The translations under genes and the position numbers were made by a program. From positions 1-64,000 of the forward strand of contig JAQGEQ010000191.1 of assembly GCA_034620365.1 (NCBI GenBank): a DNA stretch of 64,000 nt, given 5' to 3'. Numbering within the stretch: position 1 is the first letter of the stretch; each line of letters begins with the position of its first letter. Source of the stretch: Pegea sp. RAD2-039. Its lineage: Eukaryota > Chordata > Thaliacea > Salpida > Salpidae. Below are positions 10,246 through 20,911 of the stretch, piece after piece. The notes beneath the pieces are model-generated. The model worked only from the letters and a program-made list of their open reading frames with translations. It did not search any database and was not told where the DNA came from.

Positions 10246-13200
10246 TTAGAGTTTTTCTATTTTGATATGAACAAAAATGCTAGAAGGAGACATTTGCTCT
10301 CCGCTGAAGGACTCTAAATAGATGTGGCGATAACCTGAAAAGTAAATTGAAATTTGAAACTAGTTTTATTATAAAAACGATTTAAATTTTTATCAATCAT
10401 TTAGTTATCGTAGAAATAAGCTAATCTACATAAATAATTATTTATTCATTTGGTGAGTTTATATTATGAGGTAAAAGTTAGTTTTAAAAATTGACAAATT
10501 TAAAATAAACAATTTAAGATAATCTTTGACAAGTTTCCGATAAAACTCAGAAAAATATCAAAAAATTAGTTTAAATCTCATTTTTAATCTAAAATTATTA
10601 ATATTTATCATTTACTTTGAAAGATTACATTTCAAATATTTATTCATCTGATTAATTTGTTTGTCTTTTAAATATTGCTCTCAACATTTCAGATTGAATT
10701 ATTTTGACAAAAATACAAATTTACCAGAAGCTAAGCTGTCGACAGGGATTGAGTATCTTCCAACCTCATCATCATTCCCGACTGAGTCCTTATCCATGAT
10801 GATAAAAGTCATGAAAGCAAGTGATGGATATTTGATATGAAATGAAAGAAACTTATCTACCCATTGTGGATTGTAACCATTGTTTGAAACATGACTTGTT
10901 TCTTCTGATTGCTGAAAATCGAAAAGAAATTTATTGAAGTTTCAGTGAAAGTTTTGATGAAAGACCTTATCAACCGAACAACCCTCAATATTGATCTTTA
11001 CATAAGGATCAATGATGTCCTTATCTTTTGAGTCATTAGCATTTGGTAGTTGTTGTCCAGATAGAACCTTCGAAATTATTAATTGATGAAATATCAGAGT
11101 TAAGATAATTTACTTCAAATTGATTAGTTCTTCAAACAATTCAAGACCTGAACAACAATTTTTGTGGGATCAATAGTAGCAGCAGTGGTCTCATTTGGAT
11201 TAAATGTTGGATCGAAAAGATGTTTGGGTTTGAGAAGAAATCCGCAGCCTTTATTTCGTCGGAAGTTGACCAGATTGATGTAAGTACATTCATCTTGTGA
11301 TTGATAGTTGAGAGCAACTAACAATTTTGAAGATAAAGTGAGAATAATGAAACAAGTTGGTTTTCAAACGAAACTATTTTGAATATTCTAAAACTTTAGC
11401 TAGATTATTTTTTGGTGAGGCAACCAAATTCTTTGATTTCAGATTTAACAAAAATCTTTTAAAAATACAAATTCTGTTTTGATACAAAAATCTTAACTTA
11501 AATTTGAAAGAAAATAGAAATTCTAAAATCACCAAATACATTTTTGAAATTTTTTCGAACTAACTTAGTTTAATTTAAGATAAAAAATAAGTTAATATCT
11601 GATTCGGAAATTTATCTAAAAGCTGAATTTTGTATTTATAAATTTTAAAAGTTTTAATAACTTTTCAGAGTTTTATTTTTATAAAATTCAATCTTTTTAC
11701 TAACCAACTTAAAAGTTATTTTCGGCTGTAAATCATCAAACAAGTTTTTTTAAATTAAATTATCTTACCAATTTGGCATCCAACATTCCACAATGGAATT
11801 GGATTATAATTACTTGAAGCTGTTCTTGTTCCTTTTGGATAAATGCGAACCAGTTGCCAGTTGTTATGTTTAATAAACTCATTAGTCTGTTTAAAAATAA
11901 CAAAAATTATTTAAAAATTTTTTTGTTTTATTTATTTGAATAAAAAGTTTTAAAAATCAAAGATTTAAAAAAGTTGAAAAAAACTTTGAAGTTAGAATTA
12001 CTTCTTCTTCTGCAAGATCAATTGCTTTTTCCTCTTTTAAAGAAGACATATTTTTAAATGTATATTTTTCTCGTGCATTTTCAAAACCATCAAAATGACA
12101 ACTTTTCATGTAAATAATTGCGTCTGAAAGTTCTTTACAAATCTGAGTGTTCTGAAAGATCAGAAATTAAAACAAAAAGTTTTTAAAAGTTTCTTTCTTA
12201 CTTCTGTTGAAATTTTTCCTTTTAATATGACTTTGTCTGAAAATCAAAAGTTGAAAAGTTGAATAAGTCAACGATCTAAGAGTTTACTTTTTAATTGAAC
12301 AGGTGACGGAAGTTGATCTTCAGAAGAGCTAATTGGTTTCGTCAAAAGTTTATCCCCAAGCAATTTCTAAAAAATAATTTCAACAAAATTTGAAAATTAG
12401 CAAACCGTTTAACAAACACCAGCTGTTATCTCAAATATTGAAACAAGCAAATTCAAACAAACCTTCATAATTTGGATCATTCGTAACTGCTGACTAATTG
12501 AACAATGATTTTCTAACGACAATATCATTGGAAAGTCAGTTTTCTGTAAAGTTGTTTGATTAAAGTTAAAATAAAACTGAAAAGAATTTTTGTTTGTTGG
12601 GAAAACGTTTAATCAATTTTCAACAAGTTTACAGATTTTAGTAAAATTGTCAAATTGTTTAAAAATTATTATTTGAAATTAGATAATCATTAATTTTACA
12701 GTTGTACATCATAAGTACTGTTGTCTTCTTCAAACGATTTCAAAATATTTAAAATAAAAAATGAAATTGAAATCTTTTAGTAAAATCCTAAAATGAAAAT
12801 TTTTAATTCAAATTTCGTTTCAAACCTGAAAAGAATAATCTCTAATCACTTCAATGACATGAACAAATTTGATGCTGGTTGTCAAAGTGTGTCCGTGGTA
12901 GATGATTGGCTCACCGTCATCTCCATCCCAGCAATCCAACTCAACACATCTACACCCTTGATCAATTGCTCTATGAAAGATGAAGTTCATCAAAAGATGA
13001 TAAAATTAAAAAACTAAATTTATAATTAATTAAATATTAATAAATTAAAACTAAAATTAAAAGAAATCTTATTCAAATTTACTATTTAATCTGACAGCAA
13101 ACAAGAAGATATCAAACCAACCGTTGGTAGTTGGAAATATTCGATTCTCCATATAGTTGATGATCACTTAAATAAGTGTTATGAGAAGAAGCTATAAAGT

Positions 13201-14895
13201 AATGAGATAAAGGTTGAGTCATATCCATGTGTAGCTGCGAATGAAGTTTGTTGAATATCTTTAAAGGGGTCGTCTTTATTCAAACCGTTTTTAGATGTTC
13301 TTGTTTGAAAGGTTCTCCCCATTCAGAAAGTAACAGTTTTGTGAAAGAGTTTAAATCTAATGTTTCTGATCCATTATTGAATTTAGAAATTAAATCTTTA
13401 ACAATCTTTTCACTCACATCTTCCTTCTGAATATTTGTCAGAAAATTCATCAATTGCTGAAAAATATTCAAATTTATTTCTTCATTTGCAAAAGAGCAGA
13501 ATGTATTTCAAAATTTATTTAAAGTTTGTCTACAAGAACACATCATTGGAATAAATCTATTACAAAAAAGTTGGTTTATTTATTTCTTGAAAATTAGGCA
13601 ATGTTTAAATCAGCAGATAGTTTGGATAACAGGATTATGCAAATGTAGCGATTAGAACATAAACCAAGAAAGGTGGAAATTATTTTATGGTAGTAAGGGT
13701 TTAGCTAGATTGCGGGTAATATTAGAAGGTGAAAGTTAGCAATATTATTACAAAATTATTATTAATTATTATTAAAGTTTATTATTATTTATTTGAAATT
13801 GTTATTTTGAGTAAAAAGTTTCAACCAACATTTGCTGTCATGATTTCTGTTTCACTGAATTTTTCAAAGATATTTTTGATATCATTTCGTTTACTCATAT
13901 CTTGAACAAATTCAATTAGTTCATGAAAATTGATGTGTCCATCACCAGATTGATCATATTCCTGAAAATCAACATCAATTTGATAAAAAAATCTTCTTTC
14001 AATTGATGAAGATTTACTTTTAGGATGTTCTTTACAATGTCTTCATGTAATGACATACTAATCTTAAACAAAAGTTTGTAGATTTCCTAAAAAAAAGAAG
14101 TTTTTTGATTAACAATAAATTTTTGAATTTTATTAAGACCTTGAAGTTGAGTTTATTGTCTTTGTTTTTATCAGCTTCTTCAAAATGTTTCCACAACCAA
14201 CTAAAAAACATCAATATTCAGTTCTCAAATGTCAAAGTGAACTTCACTTACAAGTATTGTTGTTGATCAGGATTTAGATTTTCATATAAATGACACAAAC
14301 CATTTAAACCACTGGTCCATTCCTCGCATTGTTTGGAAGTTATAGCAATAAGATTTTGATTTTTTTTTGACGCTTTCTCCATAACCTTAATTAAAGAATT
14401 TTAATTTGTTGAAATTTAAAGAATTTGTTTTGAAGATTAAATAATTTAATAATTTAAACTCACAATGCTAAAACAAAGCTTTTTATCAGGCAGATCTTTT
14501 TTAGATTGCTTCCAATAATTAGCGTCATGACCTTTTTGCAATTCTTTAATATCTTCTAATTTTACTGAAAAAAAAATTAATTTTTAAAATATCTTTTTTT
14601 ATAAAAGTTATTATAAAAAAGATTTAAAAATTTAGCTGAAAAATTCAACGAGATTTACTTTTCTTTTTTTTATAGGGGCGGCACCCCTTAAAATTGATTA
14701 TCAGGGTTCGATGATTACCAGATAAACGAACAAAACATGTCTTCTTTTTAGATCCAGCTATTACAAAGTGATCTCCACTTGTCATCAGCTCAATTACATC
14801 TTCTAAACAAATAATTGAGTTTTTTTTATCAGAAACTTTATTTTGGATTTAAAAATTTTAAAAATATCCAAAAAGACGTTACCTGATAAACCCAT
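10246..14895 (-). CDS. Plcd: Phosphoinositide-specific phospholipase C, delta type (complete, 19 exons)
   Basis: The enzyme hydrolyses PtdIns(4,5)P2 to IP3 and diacylglycerol at membranes. Exons (high to low): 14895-14883, 14802-14659, 14564-14464, 14385-14252, 14200-14140, 14086-14018, 13961-13830, 13456-13286, 13234-13122, 12970-12826, 12543-12463, 12366-12288, 12236-12202, 12151-12002, 11886-11769, 11317-11148, 11067-10966, 10911-10725 and 10334-10246. These give 2094 nt, or 697 aa. Domains run PH (about 5-130), EF-hands (loops [12 protein letters not shown] and [12 protein letters not shown]), X, Y and C2, ending GYRHIYL. Catalytic residues of the family are present with rat PLC-delta1 spacing: H293/N294 (SSHNTYL), E323 and D325 (ELDCWDG), H338, E372 (SLENHC), K420/K422, S463 and R490. 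The X-Y linker is unusually short. The first exon could begin at 14946 with 17 more in-frame codons; I prefer the ATG at 14895. Confidence 0.95.
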
Positions 14896-15491
14896 GTTGG
14901 TGAAGTCAATTGTTTTTACAAAGTAATCAAAAAAGGAAAGACCACGCTACAAAATAAACAAATAAATAGAATTAGTTGGTAAATATTAATGAAAATTCAA
15001 CCTTCTCAAAATGATTGGTTTATATTTATTTGAAAATTAATTTAAAAGCAAAAAAATGAAAGTAGAAATATTTTTTAATTACTTTTCAAAATTGTCATTT
15101 TAAATTAAATTTGATAAAATTAAAAAGTTATTTTTATTTAATTTTGTAGAAAGTCAATTAAAGAAAAATTAAAATTAATTGTGAATTTAAACTTTTGAAA
15201 CTCTTGAAAAATCAATTAAATATCCGATGAAATCAAAAACTTTTTTATGATGCAAATTATTTATTTTTTAATCAAATAATTAATTTGAAAGAAAACTTTT
15301 CAATCAAATATCGATTACAAGCTACCTGAACTTTTAAAAAGTAAAATTAAAGCTCAATTTGATATCAACAAAAACACGTTTTGCTTTAGTGCAACTAACT
15401 GATTTAGTTTTAGCTTACAAAATTCTTTGTCACATAAAAATCACTCAGGTGGAACGATTCACGAAAAAAGAAGTGCGATGACATAGTAAAA

Positions 15492-15499
15492 TGACGTCA
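15492..15499. promoter_or_regulatory. Palindromic CRE/ATF-type site TGACGTCA
   Basis: A perfect octamer inside the ten-base palindrome atgacgtcat, about 600 bp upstream of the PLC start codon and next to a candidate 5' UTR donor. bZIP factors of the CREB/ATF group bind this sequence. Function here is inferred from position only. Confidence 0.4.
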
Positions 15500-18400
15500 T
15501 CAATGAGAATTCAGTGAAGCAGAACGATGCTCGATGAACTACAGGGAGAAAATAGAAGTGATTTTGCAAAAGTTAATAACAAAATTAAATAACAAATTTT
15601 TATGTTTTTTTGAAGATAAATTAAACTAAACTTTTAGCGACAAAAATGGCTAAAAATATAAAAGGAAAATAATTTTGTTAAAAAATTAATTCTCACCAAG
15701 AACAAAATTTAAGAAAAATACATTTTTTTTAAATGGATAAAAAACATAAAATAGAAATTTTAAAAGAAAACAAATTTTATAATATTCTAAAATAATTTTA
15801 GATGACTTAAAAAATGATAAACATTATTAGAACAACTTTTTCAATATTTTAAAAATTAAATCCACAAAAAAAAAACTGAATAAAATGTTGAACATGAAAC
15901 AGAAATATTGAACTAATAACCTTTATCGGCTTTTATTGAATTGATTTAATTGACAAATATATATTATTAACCTTAAAATACTCAAAACAAAAATAAACTT
16001 GAAAATAAAGTTTATCTGAAATATCAACAGTCAACTTCTGACATATAATTAATCAAAAGCAGAAATTTGGAAAATGTTATGAATATCTGAAAATTATTTC
16101 TTTGAGCAAAATAATTGAATTTATCATTTCGTTTTTTATATTAGAATAGAACTTATTTACTCTAATAAAATGACAAGAAAAAATAATTTTTGAATAAAAA
16201 CATTTTTTTATACTATTTGAAAAATTTGTTTTGTTGTGTATTTATGATAATACATTAGTAACATGTCTAAGAAGTGTTTTCAAATAAAATTCAAACAACA
16301 AAAGAATTTACAAATTGCTTGGTCTTCTTAAAGATTATTGTTGAAAGCTGATAAAAATTCTTAAAATATTTCAAACCAAATATGACCACTTTTGTCAAAT
16401 TATTAAATTTCTTTATTTTTTCTATTTGCTTGTAACTTCATAAAAAAATTTTTAAGTATAATTTACTAATTATTAATCAAATCAAAAAAATTAACAAGTT
16501 ATTTTTTTTAATGATTAACTTTTGCAGCAATCGAATAAAAATTACTTAAGTAAACAATTTGTAGAAAAAATAAATTTGTGCAACGAATATATCTTTACAA
16601 ATCTGAAGACAAAGAATCTGTTTTAATCGCTTATCTAACTTTCAAATATTTAATAATGATTAATATATAATAATTTCAATAAAAATTTTTATTAAACTAA
16701 AAAAATTATTAATTAATTCATCAATTCAAATTATTTTAACTAAATGTCCAGCAGATTTTTAACTTAAGTGAAATATTTCATGGCCGTTAGTTGGCGCAAA
16801 AGAGCTCGATTAATTTTTTTAATAGTAGATAAACTTTGAAAGATTGTTACATTTATCAAAGACGCTTTCTCAGTCTTAGATACAACCAACTGTTGGAACA
16901 AAGGAATTATAAAATTGAAACATTTCAAAATTTGCTTCATCTGTTTTAAGAAAAATCTTTTTATTGAATTAAATATTCAGAAAATTTTGTTGGTTTGATT
17001 CTTTATTATTTCAAAAAGTTAAATTTTTGGTTTCAAGCTAGCAACATTAATCTACAAATATAAACTTGTTCACGTTGATAGACGAATTTTGTAAATCATT
17101 AAAAATGCTTTTTAATTTGTTACTTCACAATTAAACTTTATATTTATTATTTAAAATGTTTATTAAAAGCTGAATGTTATACAATCAGTTTAATAGCTGT
17201 CTGGTTCTTTATAATTAAAACTAACAATTCACCAGTTTTAAATTTTTTATATTATTTAAATAAATACATAAAATGTTTAATAATAAAATATTTGAAGCAA
17301 ATTTGGAAAAAAATTAATTTAAATGAAACTTTAAATATTCAATTATTCAAGAATTTATGAAAATATTTTTCAATAATTCAATTTTCATAAAAAATGTTTT
17401 TATAATAAACTTATATTCAAGATTTATTTTCAATAAATAAATAATTTGATAATTTAAATAATTATAACAATAACTTCACTTTCTAGTGAATTAAGCAAAA
17501 AACTTTACAATAAAGTTACAAAACTGTTTGCAAAGAAAGAAAATATAATTTATAAAAAATTGTAATTATTTTCTTTCATATAATTGAGAAATTTTAAACT
17601 TTTGATTACAAATATGTAATTGGTTATAAGTCTAATTAGACAAAAGTAAACAATAGACTTGTTTGAATATTTTTATATTTTTTACTTTATTTTTAGTTTA
17701 GTTTTACAATTTTGAATCAATTTGTTTTATTAGAGGAATTTAAACAAAGCGTTTTATTTAAGCAATAAATTTGTTTACTGTTGACCAATTACAACAACAG
17801 TTTTTATTAGAATTTATAAATCCAAAATAAAAAAAAAATCTTTTAAATTTTGTTTCATAACAAAAATAAATTAACTGAAAAGTTTTAATTTAAAAAACTT
17901 TTTGTTTCTAAATGTTTGAAAAAGCTACAAATTAAATTCATAAAATTTGTGAAAATAAATCTTTCATTTTGAGAAATAGATTTTTTATTTTTTTTGAAGT
18001 GAATAAAAAAATTGAATATTAAAAGAAGTTTTTAACTTTTTAATTAAACCGTATATCAAAATAATCAACAATTTTGCAAACCTTTGATCTTTTCGTGTTT
18101 CTAAATCTCATCTTAACAAAGCTTGGAAGGCGTTTTAAGATATTTGCCAATAATCTTCTATTAAATTCTAACACCCACTTCTACAGCCAATCAAAACGAA
18201 GTAAATATTGATTTGTCGGAAAATCAGTGAAGCGGAACCAAAACGTTCCTGCAAACAACAAAGTTTTTTTTATCTAAAATTTAATTGAACATTTTTATCA
18301 AGAAAATTCGACCAGAATGTTTTAAAAGTAGATTTAGACAGATATAATAACTTTATATTTTTAACTTACAGTTTTGTTATTACCAAACAAAAATAGAGTG

Positions 18401-18779
18401 TAATTTCTGCAAATATTTGCATTAATAAAGTTTTTTTATTAATATACTTTGTAAAAAGAGAGTTTTAAAATCAATTAAAAAGACTTTTAAAAAGTTATTA
18501 GTTTTAATTTTATTTATTTCACAAATATTTGTTAAAGTTCAAAGTCCAAATGTCTTTCAGGTTTCTTGTGAGTTTTTTGCTAAATCATTTACCGATGTTT
18601 TGTTTAATTTTGTAGACACTTAATAAAATACTAATTGGTTTAAATGTTTTCAATAAACTGTTTTATTTACTTAGGAGTTTTGTTTTAGAACTTTACAAAC
18701 AATTGTTAAAGTTTTTACTTCATTTGTTAAATTCAACTTCTCATTTACAACAAACTAAGTAAACATTTAACACTTAGTG

Positions 18780-18989
18780 TATTTAAGCCAGGTTAGAGTT
18801 GGATAAGTTTAGTTTGTTGCAGAAGCACTCAGCAGTCAGACAAGTTTATATTTTTATACTTTGAATTAAAGCTTGTTTACATCAGTTTAAATAAAACGAA
18901 TTTTATTAACCTTATTTTTATCTGTAAGTATTTTTTAACAATTTTTGAAAGTTATTTGAAAATAATTTTGATGTTATTAAAATCAACAG
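18780..18989 (+). promoter_or_regulatory. Promoter and 5' UTR exon/intron of the GST-like gene
   Basis: A TATTTAAG box at 18780-18787 is followed by a GC-richer start region (about 18825-18842, agcactcagcagtcagaca). The presumed non-coding first exon ends in the strong donor GTAAGT at 18924. The acceptor aatcaacag ends at 18989, 25 nt before the ATG at 19015. Transcription start is inferred from motif spacing only. Confidence 0.4.
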
Positions 18990-19014
18990 ATATTTTTGAA
19001 AAGAAATTTAAATA

Positions 19015-20911
19015 ATGGTTTCAAAGTTTTCAGAAGACTGTGACAATCATTGGTGCTTATCGTCTTTAAGTATTTACTTGGCTCAAAATGCTTTGAACCA
19101 AAAGTTAGTTTCTAATTTATACGAAAAAGTTTTTATCTAAACAAATTTTATTAGAAGTTTTAATAATTTGATAATTTTATAACAGAAATCAAGATAAAGA
19201 TGAAACTGAAAAAGAAGTTTCTGAAGAAGTCTTCAGAAATTCGAAAAGAGTAAATAATTTGTTTTAGACAATTTTCATCAGATTTTACTTGACGGTTACT
19301 AAGATTTGTTGCATAATAAGTAATAAACTTGTCTTATGTTCATAATTGTAATACATTTATACCTATGAAGTAACAATTAGAAAAATTATCAAAAAGCCAA
19401 ATAAGTCAGTAAAAATATAGATTAGATCACAAAGAAATCTTCAAACTTTCACTCGATAAATATCAAGAAACTGAAATTTGTTGCCTCAGGCTACTGAAAA
19501 TTTATTCTGATGTTTTGATACTATTACATCATTCAAAATCTTTGCAAAAGTTTCTTGTAGTTAGATGATACAATAAAACAGTTCTAAAAGATTAGATTTA
19601 AATTGATACTTTTTAGAATTATCAAAGTTATGTTGCTAACCTGAATGAAGATCAGAAAGAAAGATTAACTCCGGTTGATGATGTCCAAAGAAATTATCAA
19701 ATAAAAATCTTGGAACAGTTTTTATCAGAAGTAAGTGAAGCTTATGATATTTGAATATATTTAATAACTCACTGATTCTTAAAATAAAAAAAAATCATAA
19801 ATATTATCTTCAATAATTTCAGATAAATACAAAATTCTCAATTTTAATTCTCAAAAAACAAAACATCTTATAAAGTTATCTAATCTTTAATCTTTTAAAT
19901 AAAATCAAGTCTGAATAATTTTCTTGAAAAGTAAATAAAAAAAGTAATTTTTGAATCTGGATAAAATTTTCATTTCAATTTTTCAGGTAAAACCATTTTT
20001 TGATAAAACTATTTTATATTCGAGTCCAAGAGAAGGGCATGACTTATTTCTAGAGAGTCTTTCTTTGCTTGAAAATCAACTAGCAAGAAGTGGAGGAAAG
20101 TTTTTTGGGGGGAAGTCCCCAAATTTTCTAGATTTTGGAGTCTTTCCTTACATTGAAAAAGTAAAAAGCTTTTTTATTTTTATCTTCAACTAATTTTTGA
20201 TTGTAAACAAAAACTGCGACAAAAATGATTTTTTTATAGAATTTTGTTCAATTTCAAGACCAAATCTACAATTTTTCTACTTAATTATTTATATATGTCA
20301 TCTAATATTATGATTTGATAAAAATCTACCAAAAATCTTGCCTTTTTGCTCAGTAATATAAAAATTAATTATTTTCTGGTTGGAAAAAACCAATTGTTAC
20401 AAAATTTAATTAAATTTTAACAAATTAACTATTTATTTACAAACAAAATCTTTCACGAGTTCTATAAGCTTCTAATTAACCAAAAAACAAAAATTTCTTT
20501 CTAAAACTTTAAACTGAACTTAAAAAACCTAAAAATTTGTTATTATATAAATGAATCACATTGAAACATTTTCTAACCAACTAACAACTTTCTTATTCTG
20601 TAGATACAAATTGAATTACATTTAGCAATGATTTAGAATTACAATTAATTAGCAATTTTACAATTTGTTAAAAAGTTTCATCTTTATTACGAAAGGAGAA
20701 ATTGTTTATTTGTTGTAAGATCATATTTCATCTTTAGATTGGCAAATGGATCCCTGAGTTTGCTCCTAGTGAGTGTATGATATTAAAATCTTGGGTTAAA
20801 AACATGAAAAGTCAATCTGTTGTCGCTGAGGTGTTTTCCGGACTAAAAGAAGAAGAAGAAGATAACAGAAAGTTGAAATACATTGAAGATCTTGAAAGCA
20901 AGATTGTATGA
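19015..20911 (+). CDS. Omega-class glutathione S-transferase-like protein with reduced N-terminal domain
   Basis: Exons 19015-19103, 19186-19249, 19617-19730, 19987-20160 and 20738-20911 join in phase to 204 aa. The C-terminal all-helical GST domain is clear: LTPVDDVQRNYQ, LLENQLARSGGKFFGG, then the N-capping/hydrophobic-staple region PNFLDFGVFPYIEK and WVKNMKSQSVVAEVF, as in GSTO proteins. The N-terminal thioredoxin-like half is not normal. Exon 1 (CDNHWCLSSLSIYLAQNALNQ) aligns only loosely with the GSTO beta1-alpha1 segment around the catalytic Cys (CPF/YA motif). Exon 2 is a short charged stretch. Beta2 to beta4, with the cis-Pro loop that binds glutathione, are missing. I found no extra exon in the 367-nt intron 2. 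Typical GSTO length is about 240 aa. It may be a non-catalytic GST-fold protein or a degenerating paralog. Confidence 0.75.
20104..20123. repeat. GC-rich inverted repeat inside GST exon 4
   Basis: TTTGGGG (20104-20110) and CCCCAAA (20117-20123) form a perfect 7-bp stem with a 6-base loop. It sits in the coding codons for FGGKSPN. It stands out in such AT-rich DNA but may simply reflect codon choice for the conserved FFGG motif. Confidence 0.6.

Larger units (their letters stand above)
14947..19014. other. Shared upstream region of the PLC and GST-like genes (divergent pair)
   Basis: No coding region was found. It holds the promoters of two divergently transcribed genes. A GC-richer patch at about 15430-15550 contains a full CRE palindrome and, on the minus strand, a good donor (GTAAGC at about 15418) that could end a PLC 5' UTR exon. 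A second GC-richer patch at about 18090-18250 contains CCAAT and shares the motif TCAGTGAAGCRGAAC with the first. The rest (15560-18080 and 18250-18780) is featureless, very AT-rich DNA. Confidence 0.5.

Noticed and set aside
12793-13017. 74-codon plus-strand frame
   Set aside because: Antisense to PLC exon 12826-12970, which carries the catalytic ELDCWDG segment on the minus strand.
14674-14688. GC-rich inverted repeat aggggcggcacccct
   Set aside because: Lies in PLC PH-domain codons (GCRPY on the minus strand); short stem and no sign of function beyond coding.
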